Below are positions 37,833 to 48,502 of a stretch of DNA of 64,000 nucleotides, one piece after another (position 1 is the stretch's first letter; each line of letters starts with the position of its first letter). A program made the translations under genes and the position numbers. The notes under the pieces are model-generated. The model made no database searches. It was not told the origin of the DNA and saw nothing but the letters and a program-made list of their open reading frames with translations. This DNA comes from Mycolicibacterium brumae (GTDB lineage: Bacteria; Actinomycetota; Actinomycetes; Mycobacteriales; Mycobacteriaceae), in assembly GCF_025215495.1 (NCBI RefSeq), contig NZ_CP104302.1, forward strand, positions 1,240,001-1,304,000, written 5' to 3'.

Positions 37833-39136
37833 CCGCGACGCTGGCGATTATCGGCGCCGGACCCAAGGCCGTCGCGGTGGCCGCCAAGGCCGCCGCATTG
37901 CGCGGCATGGGCGTCCCGACCCCGGAGGTCGTCGCCGTCGAACGGACCAGCGTGGCGGCCAACTGGCTGCCCGGCGGTGGATGGACCGACGGCAACCACC
38001 GATTGGGCACCGGCCCGGAGAAGGACATCGGCTTCCCGTACCGGTCCTCGGCCGCGCCGCGCCGCAACGCCGATCTGGACGCCCGCATGATGCGCTACAG
38101 CTGGCAGTCCCACCTGGTCTCGACCGGGCAGTTCGCCGAATGGGTCGACCGCGGCCGGCCCGCGCCGCCGCACCGGAAGTGGGCGCAGTATCTGCGTTGG
38201 GTCGCCGACCAGGTCGGCATGACCGTGCTGTCGGGCGAGGTCACCGAGATCGGCGTCGACGGCGACCGCTGGGCACTCGCCACCGAATCCGAACACGGCG
38301 GCGCTTCCGTCAGCGCCGACGCCCTGATGGTCACCGGGCCCGGTCAGTCCGAACGCTCGATCCTGCCCGGCAATCCGCGGGTGCTCTCGATCGCCCAGTT
38401 CTGGCACCGGGCTGCCGCGCACGAGCGGATCTGCGCCGAACGGGTGGTGGTGATCGGCGGTGGTGAGACCGCCGCGGCGATCCTCAATGAGCTGTTCGGG
38501 CACCGCGTTTCGACCATCACCGTCATCTCCCCGCAGGTCACTCTGTTCACCCGAGGCGAGGGGTACTTCGAGAACGCGTTGTTCTCCGACCCGACCGGCT
38601 GGTCCGGCCTCACCCCGGCCGAGCGTCGCGACGCCATCGCCCGCACCGACCGCGGCGTGTTCTCCGCGCGGGTGCAGGACTCATTGCTGGCCGACGACCG
38701 GATCCGGCACCTGCGTGGCCGCGTCGCGCACGCGGTGGCCCGCGACGAGCAGATCCGGGTGACGCTGCACAGCGACCGGGCCGGCGAACCCCTGGAAACC
38801 GTGCACGGATTCGACCTGGTGATCGACGGATCCGGCGCCGACGCACTGTGGTTCACCCAGCTGTTCAGTCAGGACGCGCTGGACATGATCGAGCTGAGCC
38901 TGGGCGGGCCGATGACCGGCGATCGACTGCAGGAGTCGATCGGCTACGACCTGGCGGTCGCGCAGTTGGCGCCGAAACTGTTCCTGCCCAACCTGTCCGG
39001 GCTCAATCAGGGGCCCGGCTTCCCGAACCTCAGCTGCTTGGGGCTGCTGTCCGACCGGGTGCTCGGCGCAGACCTGGGCCAGCGGCCACCGAGCGTCAAC
39101 CGAAGGAGAAGCCATGGGCGTCAACCCATTCGATGA
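37829..39136 (+). CDS. mbtG: Lysine N6-hydroxylase MbtG
   Basis: 435 residues. Flavin-dependent N-hydroxylating monooxygenase with an N-terminal FAD fold ([13 protein letters not shown]), the substrate-loop [17 protein letters not shown], an NADPH fold ([14 protein letters not shown]) and the C-terminal [20 protein letters not shown]. It makes the hydroxamate nitrogens that bind iron; in M. tuberculosis it may act after assembly. The last 23 nt overlap mbtH, giving it a basic tail ([11 protein letters not shown]). Confidence 0.92.
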   Translation: MTATLAIIGAGPKAVAVAAKAAALRGMGVPTPEVVAVERTSVAANWLPGGGWTDGNHRLGTGPEKDIGFPYRSSAAPRRNADLDARMMRYSWQSHLVSTGQFAEWVDRGRPAPPHRKWAQYLRWVADQVGMTVLSGEVTEIGVDGDRWALATESEHGGASVSADALMVTGPGQSERSILPGNPRVLSIAQFWHRAAAHERICAERVVVIGGGETAAAILNELFGHRVSTITVISPQVTLFTRGEGYFENALFSDPTGWSGLTPAERRDAIARTDRGVFSARVQDSLLADDRIRHLRGRVAHAVARDEQIRVTLHSDRAGEPLETVHGFDLVIDGSGADALWFTQLFSQDALDMIELSLGGPMTGDRLQESIGYDLAVAQLAPKLFLPNLSGLNQGPGFPNLSCLGLLSDRVLGADLGQRPPSVNRRRSHGRQPIR

Positions 39137-39326
39137 TGAGAACGGCACCTTCTACGTGCTGGTCAACGACGAGGAACAGCACAGCCTGTGGCCGTCGTTC
39201 GCGGACATCCCGGCCGGCTGGACGACGGTCTTCGGCGAGGCTTCCCGCGCCGAATGCCTGTCCTATGTGGAGACCAACTGGACCGACATCCGTCCACGCA
39301 GCCTGCGGGAGTCGCTGGCCCCGTAG
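39114..39326 (+). CDS. mbtH: MbtH-like NRPS accessory protein
   Basis: 70 residues, founding family of MLPs. It binds A domains and supports their folding and activity. Family markers [26 protein letters not shown] and GWTTVFG with ECLSYVE are all present. The ATG at 39114 follows GAAGGAGA and lies inside the 3' end of mbtG. Last gene of the mbt right arm; cfp2, which follows mbtH in M. tuberculosis, is absent. Confidence 0.94.
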   Translation: MGVNPFDDENGTFYVLVNDEEQHSLWPSFADIPAGWTTVFGEASRAECLSYVETNWTDIRPRSLRESLAP

Positions 39327-39328
39327 CG

Positions 39329-39679
39329 CTACCAGCCGGGACGGGGTGGCGGCGCCGACGGGGTCGGCCCCGTCCGGGGAGCCGAACCGTCCATGTCGAA
39401 CACCCGGGCGTGCAGCACTGTCCGGTTCCGCAGCGCGGCCCGCACCGCCCGGTGCAGTCCGCTCTCCAGGTAGATCACGCCCTTCCAGCGCACCGCGTGC
39501 GGAAACAGATCGCCGTAGAAGGTGGAATCCTCCGACAGCAGCTTGTCCAGTTCCAGCACCTTGGTGATGGTCACCATCTCGTCGAGACGCACCTGCCGCG
39601 GCGGGATCCGCGCCCAGTCCCGGTGATCGAGTTGGTGCGCGGGATAGGGCTTGCCCTCGCGAACTCCCTTGAAAATCAT
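39329..39679 (-). CDS. Conserved hypothetical protein, Rv2375-like
   Basis: 116 residues, beginning MIFKGVREGKPYPAHQLDHR and containing DSTFYGDLFPHAVRWKGVIY and HRAVRAALRNRTVLHARVFD. It strongly resembles what I recall of Rv2375, found at the same position between the mbt locus and hrcA. It has no signal peptide, membrane segment or known catalytic motif, and a Pro-rich tail. Some databases label such proteins VapB-like, but no toxin gene is adjacent. Its stop lies 2 bp from the mbtH stop (convergent). Function unknown. Confidence 0.75.
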   Translation of the reverse strand: MIFKGVREGKPYPAHQLDHRDWARIPPRQVRLDEMVTITKVLELDKLLSEDSTFYGDLFPHAVRWKGVIYLESGLHRAVRAALRNRTVLHARVFDMDGSAPRTGPTPSAPPPRPGW

Positions 39680-39807
39680 CGGCCGGCCGCTTCGGCGTCT
39701 GGAGTGGGCATCCGGCCAGATTAGTGCGGTCGGCTCGGCGTCGGCGGCAGTTGGTCCACAACCGGCCGCGGGCCACGCGAGCCGGTGTGGGCCAGGTCAC
39801 TTGCCGG

Positions 39808-39813
39808 TACCCT
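39808..39813 (+). promoter_or_regulatory. -10 element of the alcohol dehydrogenase gene
   Basis: TACCCT matches TANNNT and lies 8 bp before the ATG at 39822, so the transcript would begin within a base or two of the start codon. No other feature is seen in the 142-bp gap 39680-39821. Confidence 0.45.
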
Positions 39814-39821
39814 GATGAGCC

Positions 39822-40874
39822 ATGACCACCGCCTATGACATTCCCGAGACGATGACCGCCAGCGTGCTGCAGAAGGTCGGCGAGATCACCCTCGAGGAAC
39901 GGCCGGTGCCGCGCTGCGCGCCGGACGAGGTGCTGATCCAGGTGGCCAGCGTCGGGGTCTGCGGATCGGACACGCACTACTACACCCACGGCGCCATCGG
40001 CCCCTACGTCGTCGAGCAGCCGCTGATCCTCGGGCACGAGGCCGGCGGCCGGATTGTCGCGGTCGGCGCGGACGTGGACCCGGCGCGGATCGGCCAGCGG
40101 GTGTCCATCGAACCGCAGCGGCCCTGCCGGGTGTGCGATTTCTGCCGCTCCGGCGCCTACAACCTGTGCCCCAAGATGGCGTTCTACGCCACCCCGCCGA
40201 TTGACGGCGCGTTCTGCGAATACGTGCTGATCCAGGACGACTTCGCCTACGAGGTGCCCGACGCCGTCAGCGACGACGCCGCCGCCCTGATGGAGCCGCT
40301 GTCGGTCGGCATCGCCGCCGCGCAGAAGGGCGGCATCAAGATCGGTGACACCGTGCTGATCGCCGGCGGCGGCCCGATCGGCGTCATCGCCGCGCAGGTG
40401 GCCCGCGCCTTCGGCGCCGCCGACGTGGTGGTCGCCGACATCAGCGCCGAGCGCCGGGAACTGGCCGCCAAATTCGGGGCGCGGGTGGTCGACCCGGCCG
40501 CCGAATCCACCGAGGACCTCGGCGCGCACGTGTTCATCGACGCCTCCGGCGCCACCCCGGCGATCCTCAACGGGGTGCGGTCGCTGCGCTCCGGCGGCAC
40601 GGTGGTGCTGGTGGGCAGCGCCGACGTGGTGCCGTTCGAGGTGCCGGAGATCGCGATGCGCGAGCTCAACGTCACCGGGATCTTCCGCTACACCAACACC
40701 TGGCCGATCGCCCGTGAGCTGGTGGCCTCCGGCCAGGTGGACCTCGATTCGCTGGTGACCCACGTCTACGGCATCGAGCAGGTGGTCGACGCGCTCGACG
40801 CCTCCAGCGGCGGACTCAAACGCGTGGTGCGTCCCGGTGTCCGCCGCGTCGAGAACCCGCAGGCCCGCCAGTAA
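39822..40874 (+). CDS. Zinc-dependent polyol/alcohol dehydrogenase (sorbitol/xylitol DH type)
   Basis: 350 residues, medium-chain dehydrogenase. Catalytic zinc ligands lie in VGVCGSDTHYY (Cys) and LILGHEAGG (His-Glu). The structural zinc loop has four Cys: CRVCDFCRSGAYNLC. The Rossmann fold has IAGGGPIGVIAAQ followed by VVVADIS, and the Asp after the second strand suggests NAD(H). The YYTHGAIG and MEPLSVGIAA segments are typical of sorbitol/xylitol/L-iditol dehydrogenases; the substrate is not certain. M. tuberculosis lacks it at this position, so it may be a lineage-specific insertion between the Rv2375-like gene and hrcA. Confidence 0.82.
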   Translation: MTTAYDIPETMTASVLQKVGEITLEERPVPRCAPDEVLIQVASVGVCGSDTHYYTHGAIGPYVVEQPLILGHEAGGRIVAVGADVDPARIGQRVSIEPQRPCRVCDFCRSGAYNLCPKMAFYATPPIDGAFCEYVLIQDDFAYEVPDAVSDDAAALMEPLSVGIAAAQKGGIKIGDTVLIAGGGPIGVIAAQVARAFGAADVVVADISAERRELAAKFGARVVDPAAESTEDLGAHVFIDASGATPAILNGVRSLRSGGTVVLVGSADVVPFEVPEIAMRELNVTGIFRYTNTWPIARELVASGQVDLDSLVTHVYGIEQVVDALDASSGGLKRVVRPGVRRVENPQARQ

Positions 40875-40910
40875 ACTGGTCGGGTTCGGTGACGAGGGAG
40901 GTGTGCGGAG

Positions 40911-41966
40911 GTGGGCAGCGCCGACGACCGTCGTTTCGAAGTGCTGCGCGCGATCGTGGCCGACTTCGTCGCCACCCGCGAACCGATCGGCTCCAAAACC
41001 CTCGTCGAACGGCACAACCTCGGGGTGTCCAGCGCCACCGTCCGCAACGACATGGCGGTGCTGGAAGCCGAGGGGTACATCGCCCAGCCGCACACCAGCT
41101 CGGGCCGGGTGCCCACCGAGAAGGGCTACCGGGAGTTCGTCGACCGGCTCGACGACGTCAAACCGATGTCCAGCCCGGAGCGCAGCGCCATCCTGGAGTT
41201 CCTGGAATCCGGCGTCGACCTCGATGATGTGCTGCGCCGCGCCACGCGGCTGCTGGCTCAACTGACCCGGCAGGTCGCCGTCGTTCAATACCCGACCCTG
41301 TCGGCGTCGACGGTCCGGCACCTCGAGGTCGTCGCCTTGACCCCGGCCCGGCTGCTGCTGGTGGTGATCACCGACTCCGGCCGCGTCGACCAGCGCATCG
41401 TCGAACTCGGCAACCCGCTCGACGACGCCCAGCTGGGCCAACTGCGCGAGCTGCTGTGCAAGGCGCTGGACGGCAAACGGCTGTCGGCGGCCTCCATCGC
41501 GGTCGCTGATCTGGCCGGCCAGCTCGCCGAGGCCGGCGGCGGCCGCAATCCGCTGGCCGACGCCGTCGGCCGGGCCGCCACCGTGCTGGTGGAGACCCTC
41601 GTCGAGCACCGCGAGGAGCGGCTGTTCACCGGCGGAACGGCGAACCTGACCACCAACACCGCGGATTTCGGCGGGTCGCTGCACGCCGTGCTGGAAACGC
41701 TCGAGGAACAGGTGGTGGTGCTCAAGCTGCTGGCCGCCCAGCAGGAGCTCGGCAAGGTGACGGTCCGCATCGGGCATGAGACCGAGGTGGCCTCCGGCGC
41801 CGAGCAGATGGCCGGCACGTCGGTGGTGACCACCACGTACGGCACAATGGACACCGTCTACGGCGGCATGGGCGTGCTCGGTCCGACCCGGATGGATTAT
41901 CCGGGCACCATGGCCAGCGTCGCCGCGGTTGCGTTGTACATCGGTGAGGTGCTGGGCGCGCGATAG
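40911..41966 (+). CDS. hrcA: Heat-inducible repressor HrcA
   Basis: 351 residues. An N-terminal winged helix (about 1-90; [20 protein letters not shown], then [16 protein letters not shown]) and GAF-like C-terminal domains, ending [20 protein letters not shown]. HrcA represses chaperonin genes through CIRCE elements. GTG start with a good GGAGG nearby. No CIRCE inverted repeat is seen upstream of hrcA or dnaJ2 here, so its targets are elsewhere. Followed by dnaJ2 42 bp downstream. Confidence 0.93.
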   Translation: MGSADDRRFEVLRAIVADFVATREPIGSKTLVERHNLGVSSATVRNDMAVLEAEGYIAQPHTSSGRVPTEKGYREFVDRLDDVKPMSSPERSAILEFLESGVDLDDVLRRATRLLAQLTRQVAVVQYPTLSASTVRHLEVVALTPARLLLVVITDSGRVDQRIVELGNPLDDAQLGQLRELLCKALDGKRLSAASIAVADLAGQLAEAGGGRNPLADAVGRAATVLVETLVEHREERLFTGGTANLTTNTADFGGSLHAVLETLEEQVVVLKLLAAQQELGKVTVRIGHETEVASGAEQMAGTSVVTTTYGTMDTVYGGMGVLGPTRMDYPGTMASVAAVALYIGEVLGAR

Positions 41967-42008
41967 CGCCCGCCTCGCCTCGGTAATGCGAAGACCTGGA
42001 GAAATAGC

Positions 42009-43163
42009 GTGGCACGGGATTACTACGGTCTACTCGGCGTGAGCAAGGACGCCGGCGACGCCGAACTCAAACGCGCCTACCGCCGGCTGGCTCGGGAACT
42101 GCACCCCGACGTCAACCCGGACGAGAAGGCGCAGGCCATGTTCAAGGAGATCTCGGTCGCCTACGAGGTGCTCAGCGATCCGGAGAAGCGCCGCATCGTC
42201 GACCTCGGGGGCGACCCGCTGGAGAACGGCGCCGCCGGCGGTGGGGGCGGGTTCGGTGGCTTCGGCGGTCTCGGTGACGTGTTCGAGGCGTTCTTCGGTG
42301 GCGGTCAGGCCGCCCGCGGCCCGATCGGCCGGGTGCGGCCCGGCTCGGACTCGCTGCTGCGGCTGCGCCTGGACCTCACCGAATGCGCGACGGGGGTGAC
42401 CAAGCAGGTCACCGTCGACACCGCCATCCTGTGCGACGGCTGCCAGGGCCGCGGCACCCACGGCGACTCCCGGCCCAGCACTTGTGACACCTGCGGCGGC
42501 CGCGGCGAGGTGCAGTCGGTGCAGCGCTCCCTGCTCGGCCAGGTGATGACCTCGCGGCCCTGCCCGACCTGCCGCGGCGTCGGCGAGGTCATCCTCGACC
42601 CGTGCGACAACTGCGGCGGTGACGGCCGGGTCCGCGCCCGCCGCGAGATCAGCGTGAAGATCCCCGCCGGCGTCGGTGAGGGAATGCGGGTGCGGCTGGC
42701 CGCCCAGGGCGAGGTCGGCCCCGGCGGCGGACCGGCCGGTGATCTGTACGTCGAGGTGCACGAGAAGCCGCACGAGCACTTCATCCGCGACGGCGACGAC
42801 CTGCACTGCACCATCGACGTGCCGATGGCCGACGCGGCGCTGGGCGCCACGGTGACCGTCGAGGCCATCTTGGACGGGGCGACCGAGTTGACGGTGGCCC
42901 CGGGCACCCAGCCCGGCGCGGTGGTCACCGTCCGCGGCCACGGCATGCCGCATCTGCGTTCCGGGGTCCGCGGCGACCTGCACGCGCACGTCAACGTGGT
43001 GGTGCCCACCCGGCTGGACGCCCGCGACACCGAACTGCTCACCGAGTTGCGCAATCACCGCGGCCAAGACCGCGCCCAGGTGCAGTCCGCGCGCTCCGGT
43101 GGCGCCTCGGAGCAGGGCGGCGGCATCTTCAGCCGGCTGCGCGAAACGTTCAGCGGCCGCTGA
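42009..43163 (+). CDS. dnaJ2: Co-chaperone DnaJ2
   Basis: 384 residues. J domain (1-70) with the HPD tripeptide in [14 protein letters not shown] Gly/Phe-rich linker (about 75-100). Four zinc-finger CxxCxGxG-type repeats: [24 protein letters not shown] and CDNCGGDG. C-terminal peptide-binding domains follow. It stimulates DnaK ATPase. GTG start preceded by TGGAGA. Co-transcribed with hrcA and rsmE. Confidence 0.94.
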   Translation: MARDYYGLLGVSKDAGDAELKRAYRRLARELHPDVNPDEKAQAMFKEISVAYEVLSDPEKRRIVDLGGDPLENGAAGGGGGFGGFGGLGDVFEAFFGGGQAARGPIGRVRPGSDSLLRLRLDLTECATGVTKQVTVDTAILCDGCQGRGTHGDSRPSTCDTCGGRGEVQSVQRSLLGQVMTSRPCPTCRGVGEVILDPCDNCGGDGRVRARREISVKIPAGVGEGMRVRLAAQGEVGPGGGPAGDLYVEVHEKPHEHFIRDGDDLHCTIDVPMADAALGATVTVEAILDGATELTVAPGTQPGAVVTVRGHGMPHLRSGVRGDLHAHVNVVVPTRLDARDTELLTELRNHRGQDRAQVQSARSGGASEQGGGIFSRLRETFSGR

Positions 43164-43166
43164 GCG

Positions 43167-43925
43167 GTGTCCCGGCCGCTGTTCTACGTTCCGGGGCTGC
43201 CCGACCACGGCGCGCTGGTGCTGCTCGACGGCGATGAGGGCTTCCACGCCGCGTCGGTGCGCCGCATCCGGGTCGGCGAGCAGATCGTTCTCGGCGACGG
43301 CAGCGGCGAGCTGGCCGACTGCGAGGTCGTCGAGGTCGCCAAGAAGGAGCTGACCGCCCGGGTGGACGCCCGACGGTCCGTCGCGGCGCCGACGCCGCGG
43401 GTGACCGTGGCGCAGGCGCTGCCCAAATCCGAGCGCTCCGAGTTGGCCATCGAGCTGGCCACCGAAGCCGGCGCCGACGAGTTCGTGGCCTGGCAGGCGG
43501 CGCGCTGTGTGGCCCGCTGGGACGGCCCGCGCGCGGAGAAGGGGCTGCGGCGCTGGTCGGCGGTGGCCCGCTCGGCCGCCCGGCAGTCCCGCCGCGCGCA
43601 CATTCCCGTCGTGTCCGGTGTGCTGGGGACCGCCGAGCTGACCCGCCAGATCTCCGGCGGCGCCGGGTTGACGCTGGTCCTGCACGAGGACGCCGCCGTC
43701 CCGCTGGCGCAGCTGGATCCCGGCGCCGCGTCGGAGATCACGCTGATCGTCGGCCCGGAGGGCGGCATCGGCGCCGAGGAACTGGACGCGCTGATCGCCG
43801 CCGGCGCGCACCCGGTGCGGCTGGGCCCCACCGTGCTGCGCACCTCTACCGCTGCCGCCGTCGCCTTGGGCGCGTTGGGTGTGCTGACCTCACGCTGGGA
43901 GCAGGCCGAGGAGTCCGGCTTCTAG
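43167..43925 (+). CDS. rsmE: 16S rRNA m3U1498 methyltransferase RsmE
   Basis: 252 residues. N-terminal PUA-like domain ([19 protein letters not shown]) and a C-terminal SPOUT knot with [20 protein letters not shown] and [20 protein letters not shown], the SAM-binding signature of RsmE. It methylates U1498 of 16S rRNA. The GTG start is 3 bp after the dnaJ2 stop. The stop overlaps the vapC stop on the other strand by 3 nt. Confidence 0.92.
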   Translation: MSRPLFYVPGLPDHGALVLLDGDEGFHAASVRRIRVGEQIVLGDGSGELADCEVVEVAKKELTARVDARRSVAAPTPRVTVAQALPKSERSELAIELATEAGADEFVAWQAARCVARWDGPRAEKGLRRWSAVARSAARQSRRAHIPVVSGVLGTAELTRQISGGAGLTLVLHEDAAVPLAQLDPGAASEITLIVGPEGGIGAEELDALIAAGAHPVRLGPTVLRTSTAAAVALGALGVLTSRWEQAEESGF

Positions 43926-44329
43926 TCGACGATTCGTTGCGCCCGAACGTCGGGCAGATGGCGTGCCGCAAGTTCGTAGTCGGCGTCGTCGTGCAGAACC
44001 ACCAGGCCCTGTGTCGCGGCGGTGGCGCAAACCAACAGATCAACGACCGATAGCGCGCGCGCAGCTCCGGCTGCCGCGAGCCGATACTGCGCGGAGTCGA
44101 TCCATTGCCATACGCGCTTGGGCACCGGCACGTCGGGATATACCTCGGTGAACATCTGGTTCATCTGGGTGAACTCGTCGGCGTTGCGCGCCGACCGCCG
44201 AAACTCGGCACGCTGTGGTTCGCACGAGCCGATCGCGCCGGCGATCAACACCGGCCGCCACCGCTCGACGCGCTCCGGCTGGCGCTGGATGCGCCACACC
44301 GCGGACGAGTCCACCAGGAAGTGCCTCAC
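43922..44329 (-). CDS. vapC: VapC-family PIN-domain toxin
   Basis: About 135 residues from the GTG at 44329. PIN-domain ribonuclease: first acidic residue in [10 protein letters not shown], conserved Glu/Asp positions, and the C-terminal [20 protein letters not shown] with [10 protein letters not shown], the Mg-binding end. The GTG overlaps the vapB TGA (GTGA), the usual toxin-antitoxin coupling. It would cleave RNA (often tRNA) when free of VapB. Inserted between rsmE and phoH, where M. tuberculosis has other accessory genes. Confidence 0.88.
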   Translation of the reverse strand: MRHFLVDSSAVWRIQRQPERVERWRPVLIAGAIGSCEPQRAEFRRSARNADEFTQMNQMFTEVYPDVPVPKRVWQWIDSAQYRLAAAGAARALSVVDLLVCATAATQGLVVLHDDADYELAARHLPDVRAQRIVD

Positions 44330-44547
44330 GCCCCGGCGGTCTTCTCGTCGGCCCGCACCTGCAGCCAACCGTCGTAGTCCCAGTTCTGCGCCTGGTGCTG
44401 AGACGTCGCCAATGCGGCGATGCGTCGGTGCTGCTCGGCGTAGGCGCGCAAGGCGAGGTTCACCGCTTCCTTCTTCGTATGCACGCCGGCAATGCTCATC
44501 ACGGCCGCGAGGGCATCGTCATCGAGGTCAACCTGGGTCACGGACAT
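44326..44547 (-). CDS. vapB: VapB-family antitoxin
   Basis: 73 residues. An N-terminal ribbon-helix-helix fold (MSVTQVDLDDDALAAVMSIA, then GVHTKKEAVNLALRAYAEQH) for DNA binding and a C-terminal toxin-binding tail (NWDYDGWLQVRADE). It neutralises the adjacent VapC and should repress the operon with it. AGGAGGT precedes the ATG by about 6 bases. Interleaved inverted repeats lie just upstream. Confidence 0.88.
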   Translation of the reverse strand: MSVTQVDLDDDALAAVMSIAGVHTKKEAVNLALRAYAEQHRRIAALATSQHQAQNWDYDGWLQVRADEKTAGA

Positions 44548-44560
44548 CTCCGCACCTCCT

Positions 44561-44600
44561 ATGTTGGTGATGTTGTGAGTTTACCAACATGATCAACATC
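44561..44600. promoter_or_regulatory. Probable vapBC operator overlapping the promoter
   Basis: Two interleaved inverted repeats: ATGTTGGT (44561-44568) with ACCAACAT (44583-44590), and GATGTTG (44569-44575) with CAACATC (44594-44600). On the minus strand TAAACT at 44583-44578 could be the -10, lying inside the repeats. VapB-VapC complexes typically bind such repeats to autoregulate. Confidence 0.6.
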
Positions 44601-44660
44601 GGCTGGGGAAGGCTCGACGCGTTCTGATCCTGACCAGGCTGCCGTGTCGGGCGCCGACGG

Positions 44661-44666
44661 TAGAAT
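44661..44666 (+). promoter_or_regulatory. -10 element upstream of phoH
   Basis: TAGAAT, a good TANNNT match, 43 bp upstream of the phoH GTG, implying a short leader of about 36 nt. It would drive phoH-ybeY-CNNM-era. Confidence 0.45.
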
Positions 44667-44708
44667 GGGCCCGTCCGGACAACCCAACAGGCAGGCATAA
44701 AACCCCAC

Positions 44709-45746
44709 GTGACGTCCCGCGATCCCGCGCCCGGCCCGTCGGTGCGCAGCACCATCGAAGTACCGTCCGACCTCGTCGTGGGCCTGTTGGGCTCCCATGA
44801 TGAGAATCTGCTCGCCCTGGAGCAGGCGCTGGTCGCCGAACTGCACGTTCGCGGCAACACGGTGACCGTCACCGGGTCTCCGGCGGATGTGGCCCTGGCA
44901 GACCGGGTGATCACCGAGCTGATCGCCCTGGTCGCCGGTGGGAACCCGCTCACCCCGGACGCGGTGCGCCGCAGCGTTGGGATGGTCACCGCCCCCGGCG
45001 ACACCTCCCCGGCCGAAGTGTTGAGCCTGGACATCCTGTCCCGGCGCGGCAAGACCATCCGGCCCAAGACGCTGAACCAGAAGCACTACGTCGACGCCAT
45101 CGACGCGCACACCATCGTCTTCGGCATCGGGCCGGCCGGCACCGGCAAGACATACCTGGCGATGGCCAAGGCCGTGAACGCGCTGCGGTCCAAGCAGGTC
45201 AACCGGATCATCCTGACCCGCCCCGCGGTGGAGGCCGGCGAGCGCCTGGGCTTTTTGCCCGGCACGCTGAGCGAGAAGATCGACCCCTACCTGCGGCCGC
45301 TGTACGACGCGCTGCACGACATGATGGACGCCGAGGCCATCCCGAAGCTGATGAGCGCCGGGGTGATCGAGGTGGCCCCGCTGGCGTACATGCGCGGCCG
45401 CTCGCTCAATGACGCGTTCATCATCCTCGACGAGGCGCAGAACACCACCGCCGAACAGATGAAGATGTTCCTCACCCGGCTGGGCTTCGGCTCCAAGATC
45501 GTCGTCACCGGCGACATCACTCAGGTGGACCTGCCCGGTGGGGCGCGTTCCGGCCTGGGCGCGGCCATGGATATCCTCGACGGCATCGACGACATCCATT
45601 TCGCCCAGCTGACCAGTGCCGACGTGGTCCGGCACAGCCTGGTCTCCGACATCGTCGACGCCTACGCCCGCGCCGAAGGCCCCACCCCGGCCAACCGCGG
45701 GCAGCGTCGCCGGCAGCCCAGGAACACTCGGGAGGCGCGATCGTGA
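44709..45746 (+). CDS. phoH: PhoH-like ATPase
   Basis: 345 residues. N-terminal KH-like RNA-binding region (to about 80) and a PhoH ATPase domain with Walker A GPAGTGKT (141-148), [18 protein letters not shown], Walker [13 protein letters not shown] and [11 protein letters not shown]. Linked to RNA metabolism; typically next to ybeY and era as here. GTG start. Its TGA overlaps the ybeY GTG by 4 nt. A basic tail ([16 protein letters not shown]) follows the domain. Confidence 0.92.
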   Translation: MTSRDPAPGPSVRSTIEVPSDLVVGLLGSHDENLLALEQALVAELHVRGNTVTVTGSPADVALADRVITELIALVAGGNPLTPDAVRRSVGMVTAPGDTSPAEVLSLDILSRRGKTIRPKTLNQKHYVDAIDAHTIVFGIGPAGTGKTYLAMAKAVNALRSKQVNRIILTRPAVEAGERLGFLPGTLSEKIDPYLRPLYDALHDMMDAEAIPKLMSAGVIEVAPLAYMRGRSLNDAFIILDEAQNTTAEQMKMFLTRLGFGSKIVVTGDITQVDLPGGARSGLGAAMDILDGIDDIHFAQLTSADVVRHSLVSDIVDAYARAEGPTPANRGQRRRQPRNTREARS

Positions 45747-46291
45747 GCATCGAGGTGTCCAACGAGTCCGGCGTCGACGTCAGCGAGGAGGAGCTGATCA
45801 GCGTCGCCCGGTTCGTCATCGCCCAGATGGATGTCAACCCGGCCGCCGAACTGTCGATGATCCTGCTGGACCTCGAGGCGATGGCTGATCTGCACGTGCG
45901 CTGGATGGACCTGCCCGGACCGACGGATGTGATGAGCTTCCCGATGGACGAGTTGGAGCCGGGCGGGCGGCCCGACGCCGCCGACCCGAGCCCGTCCATG
46001 CTGGGTGACATCGTGCTGTGCCCGCAGTTCGCCGCCGAACAGGCCAAGGCCGCCGGCCACCCGCTGGCCCACGAGTTGGCTCTGCTCACCGTGCACGGCG
46101 TGCTGCACCTGCTCGGCTACGACCATGCCGAGCCGGACGAGGAGAAGGAGATGTTCGGCCTGCAACGCCAACTGCTCGCCGACTGGTACGACGACCAGGC
46201 GGCGCTCTATCACCGCACCCGGCAGGGGGAGCGGGACCGGCACCTGCTGGATCGCACCAGCGATTTCCACAACCACCCCGACAGCCTGTGA
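45743..46291 (+). CDS. ybeY: Endoribonuclease YbeY (rRNA maturation)
   Basis: 182 residues. Single-zinc metalloprotein with the H-x3-H-x5-H motif [11 protein letters not shown] and upstream [10 protein letters not shown]. It acts in 16S rRNA 3' end maturation and ribosome quality control. GTG start overlapping phoH; its stop overlaps the next GTG (GTGA at 46288-46291). Slightly longer than E. coli YbeY because of a C-terminal tail ([17 protein letters not shown]). Confidence 0.92.
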   Translation: MSIEVSNESGVDVSEEELISVARFVIAQMDVNPAAELSMILLDLEAMADLHVRWMDLPGPTDVMSFPMDELEPGGRPDAADPSPSMLGDIVLCPQFAAEQAKAAGHPLAHELALLTVHGVLHLLGYDHAEPDEEKEMFGLQRQLLADWYDDQAALYHRTRQGERDRHLLDRTSDFHNHPDSL

Positions 46292-47598
46292 GCGGCCTGA
46301 CGCCGCTGCTCGGCGCGATCGCCCTGATCGCCCTGGGCGGCCTGTTCTCCGCGATCGACGCCGCCATCTCCACGGTGTCGGTGGCCCGCGTCGCCGAAAT
46401 GGTCCGCGACGAGCGGCCCGGCGCCGTCCGGCTGGCCGCCGTCGTCGCCGACCGGCCCCGCTACATCAGCCTGGTGGTGCTGCTGCGCATCGTCTGCGAG
46501 ATCACCGCCACCGTGCTGCTGGTGGCCTACCTGGCCCAGCACATGTCTTTCTCCAAGGCGTTGCTGGTCGCGGCGGTGATCATGGTGGTGACCAGCTTCG
46601 TGCTGGTCGGGGTCGGCCCCCGCACCGTCGGCCGGCAGAACGCCTACACCATCGCCTTGATGTCTGCGGTTGGGCTGCAGGCGATCTCGGTGCTGCTGAT
46701 GCCGATCAGCCGGCTGCTGGTGCTACTCGGCAACGCGGTGACACCGGGCCGCGGCTACCGCAACGGCCCGTTCGCCTCGGAGACCGAGCTGCGTGAGGTC
46801 GTCGACCTCGCCCAGCAGCGCGGCGTCGTCGCCGACGACGAACGCCGGATGATCCAGTCCGTCTTCGAACTCGGTGACACCGTCGCCCGCGAGGTGATGG
46901 TGCCGCGCACCGAGATGGTGTGGATCGAGCAGGACAAGAGCGCCGGCCAGGCCACCTCTCTGGCGGTGCGCTCCGGGCATTCCCGCATCCCGGTGATCGG
47001 CGAGAACGTCGACGACATCCTGGGCGTGGTCTATCTCAAGGACCTCGTTGAGCAGACCTACACCGCCACCGACGGCGGCCGCGGCACCAACGTCGCCGCG
47101 GTGATGCGGCCCGCGGTGTTCGTGCCGGACACCAAACCGCTGGACGCCCTGCTGCGCGACATGCAGCGCAACCGCAACCACATGGCGCTGCTGGTCGACG
47201 AGTACGGCGCCATCGCCGGCCTGGTCACCATCGAGGACGTGCTGGAGGAGATCGTCGGCGAGATCAACGACGAGTACGACGCCGACGAGGTCGCTCCGGT
47301 GCAGGAGATCGCCGAAGGCTCCTACCGGGTGTCGGCGCGGCTGCCGATCGACGACCTCGGCGAGCTGTTCGGCCTGGAGTTCGACGAGGACCTCGCCGAG
47401 TCGGTGGACACCGTCGGCGGGCTGCTGGCCGTCGACCTGGGCCGGGTGCCGCTGCCCGGCGCCGAGGTGATCAGCCACGGCCTGCGGATGCGCGCCGAAG
47501 GCCGCCGGGACCACCGCGGCCGGATGCGGATCAACACCGTCAAGGTGGACCGGCTGCCCGAACCTGACGAAGACAACGACGGGGCCGAGCGTGACTGA
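46288..47598 (+). CDS. CNNM/CorC-family membrane protein (DUF21, CBS pair)
   Basis: About 436 residues, Rv2366c-like. An N-terminal DUF21 region with about four transmembrane helices ([20 protein letters not shown] to residue 150), a CBS pair (about 195-320; [16 protein letters not shown] and [20 protein letters not shown]) and a CorC/HlyC transporter-associated domain (about 335-420). Possible Mg/cation efflux or a membrane-bound regulator. GTG start overlapping ybeY; 8-nt overlap with era. Confidence 0.88.
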   Translation: MSGLTPLLGAIALIALGGLFSAIDAAISTVSVARVAEMVRDERPGAVRLAAVVADRPRYISLVVLLRIVCEITATVLLVAYLAQHMSFSKALLVAAVIMVVTSFVLVGVGPRTVGRQNAYTIALMSAVGLQAISVLLMPISRLLVLLGNAVTPGRGYRNGPFASETELREVVDLAQQRGVVADDERRMIQSVFELGDTVAREVMVPRTEMVWIEQDKSAGQATSLAVRSGHSRIPVIGENVDDILGVVYLKDLVEQTYTATDGGRGTNVAAVMRPAVFVPDTKPLDALLRDMQRNRNHMALLVDEYGAIAGLVTIEDVLEEIVGEINDEYDADEVAPVQEIAEGSYRVSARLPIDDLGELFGLEFDEDLAESVDTVGGLLAVDLGRVPLPGAEVISHGLRMRAEGRRDHRGRMRINTVKVDRLPEPDEDNDGAERD

Positions 47599-48502
47599 AT
47601 TCCATTCCGGTTTCGTGTGTTTGGTGGGCCGGCCCAACACCGGCAAGTCGACGCTGACCAACGCGCTGGTCGGGGCGAAGGTCGCCATCACCTCGAACCG
47701 GCCGCAGACCACGAGGCACACGATCCGCGGCATCGTGCACCGGGAGAACTTCCAGATCATCCTGGTGGACACCCCCGGGCTGCACCGGCCGCGCACGCTG
47801 CTGGGCAAGCGGCTCAACGACCTGGTCCGCGACACCTATTCCGAGGTGGACGTGATCGGGATGTGCGTCCCGGCCGACGAGCCGATCGGCCCCGGTGACC
47901 GCTGGATCTACCAACAGCTGCGCGACGTCGCCCCGCGAACCCCGCTGGTGGTGCTGGTCACCAAGATCGACAAGGTGTCCAAGGACCGGGTGATCGCCCA
48001 ATTGGCTTCGGTGGCAGAGGAATTCGGGGAGCAGGCCGCCGAGATCGTGCCGGTGTCGGCGACCACCGGCGAACAGGTCGACGTGGTGATCGACGTGCTG
48101 GCCGCCAAACTTCCGCCGGGGCCGGCGTTCTACCCCGACGGGGAGCTCACCGACGAGCCCGAGGAAACCCTGATGGCCGAGTTCATCCGGGAAGCCGCCC
48201 TGGAGGGTGTGCGCGACGAGCTGCCGCACTCGCTGGCCGTCGTCATCGAGGACGTCGAGGAGCGGCCGGGCCGCGCAGAAGACCAGGCCCTGGTCGACGT
48301 GCACGCCATCATCTACGTCGAACGCGACAGCCAGAAGGGCATCGTGATCGGCAAGGGCGGTTCGCGGCTCCGCGAGGTCGGAGCGTCCGCGCGCGGCCAG
48401 ATCGAGAAGCTGCTGGGCTCCAAGGTGTACCTGGACCTGCGGGTCAAGGTCGCCAAGAACTGGCAGCGGGACCCCAAACAGCTCGGCCGGCTGGGGTTTT
48501 AG
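47591..48502 (+). CDS. era: GTPase Era (30S assembly)
   Basis: 303 residues. G1 GRPNTGKST (13-21), G2 region around TTRHTIRG, G3 [10 protein letters not shown]4 VTKIDK and G5 VSATTG. C-terminal KH domain with [17 protein letters not shown]. It binds the 16S 3' end during 30S maturation. GTG start inside the previous gene. Convergent with amiA2; the stops overlap by 4 nt. Confidence 0.94.
   Translation: MTEFHSGFVCLVGRPNTGKSTLTNALVGAKVAITSNRPQTTRHTIRGIVHRENFQIILVDTPGLHRPRTLLGKRLNDLVRDTYSEVDVIGMCVPADEPIGPGDRWIYQQLRDVAPRTPLVVLVTKIDKVSKDRVIAQLASVAEEFGEQAAEIVPVSATTGEQVDVVIDVLAAKLPPGPAFYPDGELTDEPEETLMAEFIREAALEGVRDELPHSLAVVIEDVEERPGRAEDQALVDVHAIIYVERDSQKGIVIGKGGSRLREVGASARGQIEKLLGSKVYLDLRVKVAKNWQRDPKQLGRLGF

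Noticed and set aside
40875..42008. CIRCE operator near hrcA-dnaJ2
   Set aside because: Searched for TTAGCACTC-N9-GAGTGCTAA by eye in both gaps; none found.
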